From: Myxocyprinus asiaticus
Lineage: Eukaryota > Chordata > Actinopteri > Cypriniformes > Catostomidae
Direction: 5' to 3'
NCBI RefSeq assembly: GCF_019703515.2
Contig: NC_059346.1
Coordinates: 55,440,001 to 55,504,000, forward strand
Length of the DNA stretch: 64,000 nucleotides
In this document: positions 11,849 through 24,240 of the stretch, piece by piece
Layout: every line of letters starts with the position of its first letter
Numbering within the stretch: the stretch's first letter is position 1
The notes under the pieces: generated by a model
Database searches by the model: none
What the model was told of the DNA's origin: nothing
What the model saw: the letters and a program-made list of their open reading frames with translations, nothing else
Made by a program: the position numbers and the translations under genes

Positions 11849-12714
11849 AGTGTTGAGTAAGTATTTTTTTTACAGTAATCATTACAAATAGTAATTACTT
11901 CACTAATTACTTCACTGGAACAATAATCACATTACCAATTACTTTACTTTTTAAGTTACTTTCTAAAAAAAAAATCGCTCAAGTTCAAAATAATGGCTAT
12001 ATGTCCTCCTTGTTCATTGATTTGTTAGGAGGCACATGCAAACAGATGTACACTTACTGAGAACTTTATTAGGAACACTATGGTCCTAATAAAGTGTCCG
12101 ACGTGGTCTTCTGCTGTTGTAGCTCATCCGCCTCAAGGTTTGACATGTTGTGCATTCTGAGATGCTAATCTACTCACTACAATTGTACAGAGCCATTATC
12201 TGAGTTACCGTAGCCTTTCTGTCAGCTCGAACCAGTCTGGCCATTCTCTGTTGACCTCTCTCATCAACAAGGCATTTCCATCTGCAGAACTGCCGCTCAC
12301 TGGATGTTTTTTGTTTTTGGCACCATTCGGACGAAAATCTAGAGACTGTTGTGCGTGAAAATCCCAGGAGATCAGCAGTTACAGAAATACTCAAACCAGC
12401 CCATCTGGCACCAACAATCATGCCACTGTCTAAATCACTGAGATCACATATTTTCCCCATTCTGATGGTTGATGTGAACATTAACTGATGCTCCTTTGCA
12501 TGAATAAGTGTCCAGGTGTTTCTATTAAAGTGTAATTTATGTTTTAAATGTAATCTATATAAATAATACTATTTAAGTAATAGGTGTAACCCTAGTAATG
12601 TACTTTAAAGTAATTAAAGTAATTGAAAGTCAGTACCTGTAAAAAATAATTCTAAAATGTAATGTATTACACTACATTTGTTGCTTAAAAGTAATCTGAT
12701 TACACCTGACACTA
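11849..12714 (+). mobile_element. hAT-like MITE with nested Tc1-like element
   Basis: It starts with CAGTGTTGAGTAAGT and ends with GATTACACCTGACACT, and is the same family as 7167-7675 in the other orientation. The TAATTACTT-rich body is split by a Tc1-like element at 12051-12532. Confidence 0.6.
12051..12532 (-). mobile_element. Tc1-like element with N-terminal transposase frame
   Basis: TA dinucleotides flank a left end CACTTACTGAGAACTTTATT and a degenerate right end. The minus frame 12481-12170 encodes the Tc1 paired-like DNA-binding region (MGKICDLSDLDSGMIVGARW, then LLGFSRTTVSRFSSEW and ERGQQRMARLVRADRKAT). The catalytic half is absent, so this is a short deletion derivative. The same family occurs at 46560-47100. 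Confidence 0.8.
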
Positions 12715-12928
12715 AACACAGTACACAGAATAAACTATACATTGTACAGTAAAAAGATTTAACAGGAAATAAAGAAAGACATAGATTCATATTTAGTCCC
12801 TCCAATGCAAACAGCTCATAGGTGTCAAAGATAAGGCATTGAAGCACATCTTTAACTATTCTTTGAACATGTTAATGCTTAACTGCAGCAAATATGCAAA
12901 TTTTTGTCCATCAATCATTACCCATATA

Positions 12929-13774
12929 CAGGGTTGGGGAGTAACGGAATATATGTAACAGGATTACGTATTTAAAATACAAAATATAAGTAACTGTATT
13001 CCACTACAGTTACAATTTAAATCATTGGTAATTAGAATACAGTTACATTCAAAAAGTATTTTGATTACTGAAGAGATTACTTTGCATTTTATTGTCATTT
13101 GTTTCATTTAATATTTAGTCCTTTCAGATGGAAAACATTTATACATATAAATGATGTGATCCAAAGTGCATTTGAACAGCGGTGAAACACTTTCTTATGA
13201 TGTGTTACATTCATACGAGCAGACAGAGAAGTTTGAAGTAAGTCTGAAGTAAGTTTGGAGCAGAAGAAATAGAAATAAATCTTGTGTAAATTGTCAGCTT
13301 TACGCTAAGCTAAAATGCTATTTCTAGCCATTTTACATGCACATTACCAGGCACGATCACATTTTTTATCAAGAAAATTCATGTTAGATCATAATTTCTT
13401 TTTTTCTAGTAAGATCTTTGATATTAGGGCAAAAATCATATTCTTGGTAAAAAAAATTTTTATTGTTTTCCTGTAAAAATATCTAAAAATCCTAAAAATT
13501 AAATTTATCTTGTTTTAGAAACATCACTGCATAAGATATTTAGGTTTTTCAGAGAATGTATTTTTAACATGTATTTTGTCTTACTGTACTGGCAGAGTTG
13601 TTATAGTCAAAACAAGTGAAAAAAATCTACCAGTGCTGAAGAAGTAATCCAAAGTATTTAGAATACGTTACTGACCTTGAGTAATCTAATGGAATACGTT
13701 ACAAATTACATTTTACAGCATGTATTCTGTAATCTGTAGTGGAATACATTTCAGAAGTCACCCTCACAACCCTG
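12929..13774 (+). mobile_element. hAT nonautonomous element, complete (copy B)
   Basis: The ends are CAGGGTTGGGGAGTAAC and its imperfect complement CACCCTCACAACCCTG. The octamer CCCATATA stands directly outside both ends (12921-12928 and 13775-13782), an 8-bp target duplication as made by hAT transposases. The body is AT-rich and noncoding. Confidence 0.8.
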
Positions 13775-13782
13775 CCCATATA

Positions 13783-14489
13783 CATGTATGGATTTCAAAC
13801 AATTATATTCTCAAATATTTGCTAACTCTTTTATCTATTTTTTTTCCCCTAAACATTAATACCCGACACTGTTTGACTTTATAAAGATACTCCTGTTTAC
13901 CTAATGACTAATATTTAAAATTATGTTTTATAGTGTATCAAGATGTGCTTTTTTTTGTGTGTGTGGGTACTGGTTTGTGACATAGGACATTCTTTTTAAG
14001 TATTAAATAACTTCAGAAAACCATCTATTGTAGTGCTTTAAAGAACCTAAATATGCTGATGTGAAGAATCTACAGTATGATATAACATCAATGTCTTGTT
14101 TTAATCTCAAAGATTGAACCATGTAACAAATTCAGTAAGGGTTCATGATAAAAAAGAGGGCTCTTTTCTTATTTTAATGTATACTGGAGTTCAACACAAT
14201 GTGGAGTTAATGTGCAATTCATAAATTATGGGCGATCCCAGGCTTTTGAACAGGCTTAGTCATGGTCCGTTGTATAATAAAATCATAAAAATGTCCTTAA
14301 TGCTCATTACAAGGTTAAATTCCATTTATTGGTGGAGCATATTATGGAATACCCTAGTGTATTTGAAGGTATTTTTCAGAGCTGCTTAAGACGCTTGGAA
14401 TATCCATATCCTTTCCTTTCTTTATCTTTAATTTGCAGCTATTATTTGTGGCCATTGGATTTAGTGCCATAGTTGTACAATTGGCCCTT

Positions 14490-14536
<47 letters not shown>

Positions 14537-14778
14537 TTTTATTCATTTATGTCTAAGTTTAGCTAACAATGGTGTTGAAAAAGTGAACTGGCATTGATTT
14601 GGGTTGGTGATTTTCTGAAGTGTACCTGTCAGCCTTTTTCAGTACTTCAGGTTTATGTAAGTACATGCTTTGCAAGAAACAGCTTATGTTCCTTGGAACT
14701 CGCAGGAAGCACAAGAGAGTCTAGACTGAACCACAAGTCATCCAGAACACATTAGAAGAACAGAAGATCCCGAGAGCC
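13783..14778. other. Upstream region of the alternative claudin exon
   Basis: About 1 kb before the upstream claudin exon. It holds a (TA)n microsatellite at 14496-14532. I found no convincing TATA box or CpG island, so any promoter here is inferred from the exon that follows. Confidence 0.4.
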
Positions 14779-14995
14779 ATGAAAAACACACTGCAAATTA
14801 TTGCACTTGTCTTAGGTTTTTTGGGGTGCGTGTGTGCTTTATTATCATTGCATAATCACTACTGGAAAATGTCATCGACAGATGGTAGTGTCATCACTAC
14901 CTCCAACATCTTTGAAAACCTCTGGATGTCCTGTGCAGATGATTCCTCTGGTGTTTACAATTGTTGGGATTTTCAGTCCATGTTCGCTCTACCAG
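14779..14995 (+). CDS. cldn15: Alternative first coding exon of claudin-15
   Basis: This exon is 217 bp, the same length and end phase as the main first exon at 16338. It ends at a GT donor (CCAG/GTAAAA) and would join in frame to the exon at 18287. It encodes 73 residues: MKNTLQIIALVLGFLG, a first membrane helix at about residues 5-24, then the first extracellular loop. The claudin signature is complete (W29, NLW at 47-49, C52 and C62). D55 and an acidic residue at 64, linked to cation selectivity in claudin-15, are both present; D54 adds charge. Position 63 is W rather than R. The start ATG has a good context (GAGCCATGA). No matching exons 2-5 lie between it and 16338. It is therefore either an alternative first exon sharing exons 2-5, or the survivor of a lost tandem gene. 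There is no stop or frameshift, which favours function. Confidence 0.7.
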
Positions 14996-15077
14996 GTAAA
15001 AAATCATCTATGAAAACAGTAATAGTAGCTACCTATGACTCACAGTATTAATATTATATTATATATACAATTTGCTT

Positions 15078-15078
15078 T

Positions 15079-15120
<42 letters not shown>
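15078..15120. repeat. (TA)n(CA)n microsatellite
   Basis: An alternating TATATA run passes into CACACA just before the MITE. Confidence 0.9.
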
Positions 15121-15630
15121 GTACTGTGCAAAAGTTTTAGGCACTTGTGAAAAATGTTGCATAGTGAGGATATCTTAAAAATAATGAAATAAATAGTTTT
15201 CATTTCTCACTTAATGTCATACAAAGTCCAGTAAACATAAAAGAGCTAAATCAATATTTGGTGTGACCACCTTTGCATTTAAAACAGCACCAATTCTGGA
15301 CACAGTTTTTCTTGGTTGTTGGCAGATAGGATTTTCAAAGCTTCTTGGAGAATTCACCACAGTTCTTCAGTCTATTTAGTCTCAATTACTGATTAAGTCT
15401 CTTTATGTAATCTCAGACAGACACTATGTTCAGTGGGGGGGTTTGTGGGGGCCATTACATCTGTTGCAGGGCTCCCTGTTCTATACTAATCTTTTCTGTT
15501 TGCAAAAGTAATGTTTGGGAGTCTACAATGTATTTTTCCTATTGACACACTAAAGCTGAAGATATAAATAAGCATCTTAAGACAAATCTTTTTGTGAAGC
15601 ATCTTATGTGCCTAAAACATTTGCACAGTA

Positions 15631-15635
<5 letters not shown>
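15117..15635. mobile_element. Tc1/mariner-type MITE
   Basis: Inverted ends match over about 28 bp (CACAGTACTGTGCAAAAG on the left, its near complement at 15608-15635). The 519-bp body is noncoding. It sits between the two claudin first exons. Confidence 0.8.

Positions 15636-15675
<40 letters not shown>
15636..15675. repeat. (TA)n microsatellite
   Basis: About 20 TA units directly follow the MITE. Confidence 0.9.
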
Positions 15676-15680
<5 letters not shown>

Positions 15681-16337
15681 CAGGAGTTACAATTAAAATT
15701 GTAATCATTTAAATCTCAGCGAGGCTTCTTTTCTAGTCAAGTAAAGGTATTAAAATAATGTATTTCTTTTTTCAATTCATTTGTGTTAATCAAGACTGTT
15801 CTGTGCTTGTGTATGAAAATTTTCTGTTTAGAATCACAAACCTTACGAAAGAAGCTAAAACATAAAAATGAAGGTATTTAAAAGACAATATTCCATAGAG
15901 ACGACATGAGGTGATAATTATAAAATTGTCAATTATTTAATTGGCTCACATGTAACTGGCCAACCTTTATTGGGAACTTATATTTAAAAAAGATTTCACA
16001 GTAAGTCACAATGTTGCACTGGAGTCAGAAGCCAAAACAACATTGTGTTACAGACAGTCCTGGGGTAACACCTGTTGTGACATCCCTTGTTGATCTAGTT
16101 GATGGAGGGGAGGGTTGGGATGGGGATATTAACCACTGAATTTAAAGATATTTCCTAACGTCATCAATCCTTTGATGAAAGCATCCTAAACTAAGATCCA
16201 ACCTTCGAAGTGCGCAGAAACTTTTGGAAACTCATGCATCTGTTACACGGGATTGGACGACCGATAGCCTGTTTGCATCGTTTTAAGTCAACATTTGAAA
16301 GAAGGCATAACTGTTTGATAACCAAATAACCAACGAT

Positions 16338-19300
16338 ATGGATCCTGTTGTCGAGGCATTGGCTTTTTTCCTTGGTTTTCTGGGTTGGGTGTTGGTCGGG
16401 GTTGCCCTCCCGAACAGGTACTGGCGGGTATCGACCGTGGACGGTAACGTTATTACCACATCAACGATCTATGAAAACTTATGGATGTCATGCGCCACTG
16501 ACTCAACCGGAGTGCACAACTGCCGTGAATTCCCGTCTTTGCTTGCCTTGTCCGGTATGAGAACCTGAGATAATAAGTGAGACTTTATTTCAAGATATTA
16601 CATTATTGATGCATTGCTAATTTCTAAACTAACAGGCTACATAGATGATCACAATAGTGTATGGAATATAGGCGATTTAAGAGATACGAGTTACGACACT
16701 CTGAAAAAATATTTTGTGATTAAGTAAATATAGCAAAAAAGATTAAGTAGTTTCTACATTGAATAAGTTAGTTTAAGCTTAAACTTGAAAATATCAAGTA
16801 AATTCTACATTTGTTCTCAATTCAAACATGTAATAATTCATGATGTACATGATAAGTAAATATTATTTACTATTGTTTGTTATCTTTACACTGCATCATG
16901 TATCAGTCCTAAACTGGAAAGCCTTGTCATATTTATTTGCAAATTTGAGTACATTTCACAGGTAAATAAATTAAATAAATTGTACTTAACTTTTTGAAGC
17001 TGGTGTTCCCAGCATGCACTGGGCTTAAATAATAAATTGTTGTTATGTTTGGTAACTTCTTGTTTTCTGAATTCTGAAGTTAAATTTTTTTTTACTCAAA
17101 ATTTCCCATTCATGATCAAAAAAATATCTGTTGATTGTTAAGTGTGCATGTGCAGCTCTATATCTTGTTTCTATTGCCAGTAATGTAAAGTGATGTTTTC
17201 TAACAGACTATATAGCATGCATTAAGCTTCCCTGTTAAAGGCTTCCGTACGACTTGTGGTACATGATGAAACGTATTTTTACGGAAAGTTAAAAATATGA
17301 AAAGTTCATATAAATGTTACTAAGTTTATTTAAGTACCATTTACATCAGATTTGTAAGTAAAAGTTACTGAAATATTTAATTATTTCAGTAAAATGTATT
17401 CACTTTAATCAATATTATATCATGAAGTTATAGTAGATTTTAATTAATTTTATACAATTCAAATTTACTTAGAAAAACTGTGCAAAAACTTGCTAAATAA
17501 AAATAAGTAAATCTTACTAGTCATTTTTTTTTCCCCAGTGCTGGCATAAATTATGATTTTAGAAGGATTTAACTCATTTGACTTTCCACAGTAGCTATTT
17601 TGCATCTTTAAGCATAAAACTTTATATATTAATAATTGCCAACAATGTTCAGATCTTTCCATTCCAAAGTACATTTTCTTTGAGTGACATTGTGCTTAAA
17701 AAAGTAGGTCTATACTATCTCAAATTATAGTCTAATAATAGTTAGGCTACATATAGGAACCTATAATTTTAAACATTGTGTCTTAAATGATATTGTTGGT
17801 AATTGTCAGAGGGTTTTTGTTTTCCTTGGCATTTGATGGGCTGTTTTAAATGGCACAAAACACACATTTACATGCATGAAATGTAAATTAGCCTAAATAT
17901 TTGTTAAATAAATAAACTGTTTGATTGATAAGATTTGTCAATAACTATGTTGTTGAGCAAAAATGAATGTCACTTTTTCAGGTTTGATATAAAATGCAAA
18001 TGTATAGCCTACATAACAATAGCTAAAATAATAGACCGTCACAATACAATTTTAATAAGACAAAATTTCATTTTGATTGAAGGAAATGAAATAATGTAGA
18101 ACTCTTTGGAAATCAACATAATGTTTGCACTCCCTTAATGACCTTCATAGTCTTCTCAGACTATGGAGGCTACGCCATTAGAACTCTGTTCCATCAACAG
18201 CTCTGTTTGAAATATTCTTGAACACTTGCTACATAGCATTTTCTAGTTAAAAATAAAATTACAATCCCTCCCCTTTATTTTCTCAGGTTATATCCAAGCA
18301 TGCCGTGCGCTAATGATCACATCTGTTGTGATGGGCACTTTCGGACTGGTGGCGACTCTTGTGGGTATGCAGTGTTCCAAAATAGGAGGGGAGAATTACG
18401 TCATGAAGGATCGGGTCACAGGAATCGGAGGGGTCTTCTTCATACTGCAAGGTAATTACATCACCAAGTAAAGCATCTATTCTTGTCGTATTGGTGTAGG
18501 AAATGTCAAAGTTGTGTGGCCGAATGAGCTATTAATGTCTAAACCCCATGCTAGCCTATCTGAAAACTAAATTCATTGACATTTTTCAGGTCTGTGCACA
18601 ATGATTGCAGTGTCTTGGTATGCTTTCAGAATCACTCAGGAATTCTTTGACCCACTTTATCTTGGAATAAAGTAAGTGGAAAAGAGTGTCTCCTAATAAA
18701 TTAGAATGTAGAGCAGTTGAGAATTGTTATTTTTATTTATTTTTTTCAGTTAAAATGTGTAGGGGAGACCAGGGCCGTCACACGGGGAAGTTGTCACAAG
18801 GGCTATTTCTCAGTAACTATAAAGTTTTCAATCAAAAGTCCAATTACACAATGTTGATTTGAAGCACCTAGTTGAAAACCCTCTTAATTTAAGATATTTT
18901 TTGATATCCTATTTCAATATCATATTTTCAGCTGTTTGGTATACAAGTAAACACAATAAAACCACACACTTTTGTATTCAAGCTATGTATACAAAGGGAA
19001 ACTATATAATGAAGGTAGATTTTAGTCGAAAGGTTAAACTGTGTTTTGAGGATGAGCATTTTTTTTAAATGTCAAGGCAAGTTGTCACATGTTTTAAAAG
19101 TCTGAAATGTATACAGTGTATTAATTGCAGTCTTTGTTGGCCAAAACAATGGTTTGATATTTTTGTTTGTTACCTTTTTACATTTGAGCACCTTGAATGG
19201 TTTTGTGATTTATAATTACTGTTCTGTTTCAATTTAGCTGAAAATCAAATATATATGCTATTAAAGGCATGTTCCATTACGATATGGAAATGCCCCCACT

Positions 19301-20428
19301 TTAAGACACAGTGTGTGCCTGTATAGACACAGACTATCAAAAATAAACCTACCCGGAGAAATGTTCCTTGGAGTAAAAAGTGTGACAACTGGCCCAAGTT
19401 TCCCTAAGTACTGTATGTGTAAGAGAATGTGCATATTTAAAAAGGTGACTTTTTTCCACTTAAACAATCGTGCAGAGTGACCAATGAACTTTTAGAAGTA
19501 CAAAATTGAATGTAGTTTCACCATGAATATCAAGTCATAAAACCTGGAGGCACGATAATTATAAAGGCATAAGAAACCTGTTTAAAATGGTTTTTAAATG
19601 GTTTTAGAGCCCATTAAGATTGTTTGTGGTTTCATTATTCTTTTGTAAGCAATGTATTGTTAGTTTTCTCATTTTTAATTAACATTGTTGTGTGCTAAGG
19701 TATGAAATCGGAGAAGGCCTATATATTGGTTGGAGTTCAGCCACACTGGCTTTATGTGGCGGCAGCTGCCTACTGTGTTCCTGTAGACTGCATGGCCCAG
19801 AAGAAAAAAAGTGAGTTTATTATGCAACACATGCTTTGTTAAATGGCACTCAGTAACCATTTCATAGAATAACTCCATGTAATCATAAAGGAATTGTAAA
19901 CTGTATTTTATGTTAGTAACAGATTTGATTTTTCAGGTTACTACATGACATAAATGGAATATTTCGGGTTCAATACAAGTTAAGCTCAATTGACAAGTGC
20001 AAGTGATTTAATCACAGTAAAATCATGTTTACAAGCATATTGTTTATGTCTTGTGGCTATACCTTTGAAACACTTTGTATTTTTAACGTTTACAGATTGG
20101 CCACATTCACTTCCAATGTAAGTGCTTTTTTTAAAGAAAAGGAGGGATGAGTCGAAATAATTTTTTGTGGTAATCAACATTGTCACAAATGCTGTCGATT
20201 GAGCTTAACTTGTATTGAACTTGCTGAATTTGTGTCCGTGTAATAATAATAACAAAACCATTTTTTAGTTTCTATTAATTTTCAACTATTTTGTTTGTCA
20301 ATTTCAGATCAGATCTTCAGAACTTCAGGACGTACTCCTACCAGCCTCAATCCAAGAGTGCAGTTCAGACTGCCTCTGCAACATCCCACGCCACTTCTAG
20401 CCAATATGGACGCAACGCATATGTGTAA
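16338..20428 (+). CDS. cldn15: Claudin-15-like tight-junction protein (5 coding exons)
   Basis: Coding exons are 16338-16554, 18287-18451, 18590-18671, 19700-19810 and 20308-20428. All borders are GT/AG and phases agree, giving 231 aa, the usual claudin size. Claudins are four-helix proteins that form paracellular pores in epithelial tight junctions. Helix 1 is at about residues 7-25. Loop 1 has W29, NLW 47-49, C52 and C62; D55 and E64 match the residues lining the cation pore of claudin-15. Exon 2 gives helix 2 ([15 protein letters not shown]), exon 3 the FFDPLY motif of loop 2, and exon 4 helix 4 and the cysteine-rich cytoplasmic start. The tail ends GRNAYV, a PDZ ligand binding ZO proteins. 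Claudin-10 is the closest alternative, but the GRNAYV ending and loop 1 favour claudin-15. Which teleost paralogue this is cannot be decided here. Confidence 0.9.
16555..18286 (+). other. Claudin intron 1
   Basis: It starts GTATGA and ends TTTTCTCAG. It is AT-rich, and I saw no internal exon or repeat with clear ends. Confidence 0.7.
18760..19410. mobile_element. MITE in claudin intron 3
   Basis: The left end (GTAGGGGAGACCAGGGC, then GTCACAC) is matched in inverse by the right end (GTGACAACTGGCCCAAG, then TTTCCCTAAGTAC). It is about 650 bp and noncoding. The target duplication is not clear. Confidence 0.65.
19960..20222. mobile_element. Foldback MITE in claudin intron 4
   Basis: TTCAATACAAGTTAAGCTCA near 19970 is answered by TGAGCTTAACTTGTATTGAA near 20199-20218. 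The element is short, about 260 bp, and noncoding. Confidence 0.7.
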
Positions 20429-20560
20429 GGAACAGACTGTTTACTGCATATGTGGGATCAACCAAGTCAAGATATTACAGACTGTAACAAAACACAGAGA
20501 CCACACAATGCAATGACTGTGTCAAATGCAGTGATTAATAATATTATAATTATAATAAAG
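20429..20560 (+). other. Claudin 3' UTR with polyadenylation signal
   Basis: AATAAA at 20554-20559 lies about 125 bp after the stop codon. Other AATAAA-like sites lie further downstream, so a longer UTR is possible. Confidence 0.55.
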
Positions 20561-22319
20561 CCTGCTCTCTAGAAACTCCTTGTTACTATTGTAAATAGTC
20601 TATATGCTCTAATGTAATGTAAACACAGGCTGTAATTGTAGTGTTCATTTTGCAAAGCATATTTAATTTTCTTCTGTGGTAAAAGTATATGCAGTAAACA
20701 GCTGTTATTATAAGAATTAGCAAGAAAATGGCAACGATACTTGAAAATACTGAAATGTACAGATTATCCTTTCATTTTATATTAATTTTAGCATTATGTT
20801 GGACCAGGATGTTTTTCCATATTCAGAGATTGGTCAGTCTACCTTATGGCATGGTGGGATGCTTAGAGTTAAATTCTATATAATCAACATTGACTTTGAA
20901 CTGAACTACTGTGTAATCAAACAAGATTTTTAAATAATTTCTTGCAATGTGTATTTGCCCAACTAAGCATATGTGATATGTTAGCATTGTAAGTCACTCC
21001 CATAATTTATGTTTATTGCTGTAACTTACATGATAAAACTACCCTTTGAGATGTTGTTTTTGTTTATATACTGTTGAGGTCATAAGTCTGATTACCCCCT
21101 TGTCTTATAAGTTCACACAGCCCTTGCAGAATTTCTCTCTCTCTCTCTCTCTCTATAAGTTTACATTGGCTTATTATATATTGTGTTGCCCTCTTTAGCA
21201 TCAATGAATGTTTGCACCTTTTGTAATAGTGTATGAGTCTGTCAGTTGTCCTAAAAGCTGCATGTCAACATCATCTAGCCACTGTTGGGAAGGACTCAAA
21301 TGTGCAGAAGGAGTAAGGAATCCAAAAAAACATGAAGTAGCTGGAGGATTTTTATTAAAAAAAATTTTTTAAGAACAGTTTATCACTGATAATCATGGAA
21401 GCAACACACCATATTAAGTATCAAGGGGGATAATTTGTGCAAGTTTATTATGTTGTCTTGTGGAATATATGTAAATATCTGTTATGTCAAATAGCTTCTT
21501 TGGGGCAGTACTAAATAAAAACAAAATGTACTTTTTATGGTCCCTCTTTTCTTTTTTTTTTTCTTTTTTTATTTATGATGAACATCTTGCAGATTATGCC
21601 AAGTATGCAAATGTATGCACTGAACTGTATGTGCAATAATAAATAAGTTATGAGTAAACAATATGGGTCTGTGAATGCCCTCTGCTGATGGTATGAGGTT
21701 ATGAGGGACTGTTAGTGGTACAATGAGATTACAAATAATACTAAGTTTCTTCAAAGGTCTCTTATTTTGAAATGATACTGTCAGTATTTGCACACCCAAT
21801 GTGATTTGCTCACAAAAAACAAACACACACACATGCAGACAGAGAAAAAAGCACAGCTCAAGCTGTCATTATCCTTGTTCTAACAAAAATAACAGATGGA
21901 ATAGCATTTCCTTGTCAAATAAGGAAAAATCCATTTGGTTTGCAGTAACCCCAGCACAACTGGATGTTTACAGCCAGATCAGTAGTTGCAGAAGCAACAT
22001 GTGCATGCAAACTACATTCCCTATAGTCCATATGCTGTCCCCCAGAGTCCATGGGTGGTGGTCTGAAGGCTTTCCGATTCCACTTCTACAGAAACCACAC
22101 GATGGCCAGGATTCATAGCCAGTCCCAACACCCTGGGCTCACTTTTGTGGAAAATAATTTAGTTTTAGAAGAATGTATGTACCTTTTATTTTATTTTATT
22201 AAAATAATAATAAACAAGAACTATATTCTACTTTTTCTTTAGGAATGTGAGTGGTGCTTGCCTGTGTTAAACTCATCGCCACAATGTTGGAGTTGGCCAG
22301 ACATTTTTTTCCATTATTG
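20561..22319. other. Intergenic DNA, no gene seen
   Basis: AT-rich sequence with a (CT)n run at 21136-21154. Open frames here are short and without recognisable domains. Confidence 0.5.
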
Positions 22320-22515
22320 TGTACTTCCCAATATGTGCTAAGGCATGTCTAAGGAGTTCTGAGGGGATTCTAGGCTGATAAGGCTTTTTGGGTGGTTGCA
22401 AGGGCATTGATAGGCAGTTGCTAAGGTGTTTGCTTGGGTGCTCACTGGGGCATCATTAAGCAGTTATGAGTGGTTGCTAGGTTTTTTTTTTTGTTTGTTT
22501 GTTTCTAGGGCATTA
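22320..22515. repeat. Degenerate GGTTGCTAAGG-type minisatellite
   Basis: Variants of GTTGCTAAGGTGTT and GGGTGCTCACTGGGGCA recur at roughly 20-25 bp intervals. Confidence 0.5.
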
Positions 22516-22549
22516 CTGGGTGATTCTCACTAAACCTGTAAAGAAAATT

Positions 22550-23470
22550 TCCATTCATATTTTACCACAAATCTATACTGAAAATAACTAAATCTCTATT
22601 GGGTTAAGGTCTGGGGTCTGATTGGGCCACTTAAAGGGTGGATTTTCTTTTTTATAAGCTATTCTGTAGTTAATTTACTTCAATGTTTAGGGTCATTGTT
22701 CTGCTGCATCACCCAACTTCTACAGAACTTCAGCTGGCACACAATATGATTTCTAGATAAAATTGCGAATTAATTGTTTTCTTCGATGATGGTGAGCATC
22801 CAGGCCCGAAGCAGCCCCAAATCATGATGTTCCCTCCACCTTACTTCACTGTTGGAATTATGTTTTTATGTTGGTATGTGGTGCCGTTTTTACACCATAC
22901 ATAGTGCTGCGGATTCTCCAAATAATTCAACATTAGTTTCATCAGTCCACAAAACATTTTCCCAGTTGAGGCACGCAGCAATATTTTTTGTTGGAAAGCA
23001 GCAGCTTCCTTCATGGTGTCCTGCCATGGACACCATGGCTGTTTAATGTTTTTGGTATAGTAGACTCATGTTAACCAGATCCAATGATTCCTTCAATTCT
23101 TTAGCTGTCACTCTAGGTTTCTTTAACTCATTGAGCATTCTGCTGTGTGCCCTTTAAGTCATCTTGGCTGGACAGCCACTTTTAGGGGGAGTAGCCACAG
23201 TACTAAATCATCTTCATTTATAGACAATTTGTCTTAATGTGGACAGATGAATATTTAAGCTCTTCGAGATAACTTTGTAACCCTTTCCAGCTTTATGCAA
23301 AGCAACAATTCGTGATTGTAGGTCTTCTGAGATCTCTTTTTGAGAGGCATGGTCCACGTCAGCAGATGCTTCTTGTGAATAGCAAATTGTGAAATGCTTT
23401 TTATAATTCAACACCTCCAATTTCATTTCATTAATTCGATGTCAAGTTTGCCAACTTCTGACTTTTCCAG
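22550..23470 (-). mobile_element. Tc1-like transposon relic
   Basis: The minus frame 23426-23214 has a Tc1-type DNA-binding region: KEISEDLQSRIVALHKAGKG, then YKVISKSLNIHLSTLRQIV. The rest (23200-22600) is a heavily mutated catalytic part; its antisense still reads like the common fish Tc1 stretch around CCCAAATCATGATGTTCCCT. No full frame and no clear terminal repeats survive. Confidence 0.7.
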
Positions 23471-23589
23471 CCTACACTGTGAATGTTTGAATATGTATTC
23501 AATATGTAAAAGAACAATACAGTAATTTGTGTGTTATTAGTTGTGTTTGTTAATTATTATAACTTATTATAACTTAGATGAAGATCAAA

Positions 23590-23711
23590 CTAGGGCTGGG
23601 TGATATGGACAAAAATATTGATCGATTGGATCGTATATGGATCGCACCTGATCCAACCATCTTGATGTATTACACAGGATAAATATCGATATTGTTTTAT
23701 CACCCAGCCCA
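23590..23711. mobile_element. 122-bp hAT MITE with perfect 8-bp target duplication
   Basis: The ends CTAGGGCTGGGTGAT and ATCACCCAGCCCA are inverted. AGATCAAA stands on both sides (23582-23589 and 23712-23719), as expected for hAT insertion. Confidence 0.8.
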
Positions 23712-23779
23712 AGATCAAAACATTTAAAATAAATGTTTACATAAATGCAGGTCATTTCAAAGGGTCCCCCCCCCCAATT

Positions 23780-24240
23780 CGAATTACCTTAAAGAGGCCC
23801 TTTTATGCTTTTTGGGATTTTACCTTTCCTTTAGTGTGTAGTATAGCTCTTTGTGCATGTAAAAAGTCTGCAAATTTAAAAAGCACAAAGTCCACGCCAA
23901 AGGGAGTCACTCTCTTCCACAGAAAACACTGCTCCTTGACTGCCTGAAACGTCTGGTTTGCAGTTCAGCCATTACTTCTGTGACATAGCTACGTCACTCT
24001 GTAATACATTTGCATAATGCCCACCTAAGGGCTACTTTGGCCTGCCCTCAAACAAAGGTAGTAATAGCCGAGGCCAGGATGAGTTGGGTAAGTGTTGTTG
24101 CCATGTCGAGAGGACGCTGTTTTCTTCACTGCAAAAGCAAAACATCTTTGTATGGACTTCCAAAGGCAGACGATTTGAAGGATTAGTGGTTAAAATTCAT
24201 TTTTACCACTATTCCTCAGCAGTACAACCACAACCACAAC
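23780..24240. repeat. Dispersed fish repeat, family not named
   Basis: The stretch starting CCTTTTATGCTTTTTGGGAT is a type I recognise as dispersed in fish genomes. It is noncoding here, and I did not find its ends. Confidence 0.45.

Noticed and set aside
16338..20428. Claudin-10 instead of claudin-15
   Set aside because: The tail GRNAYV and the loop 1 sequence with D55 and E64 fit claudin-15 better, although the family split is close and the symbol is not certain.
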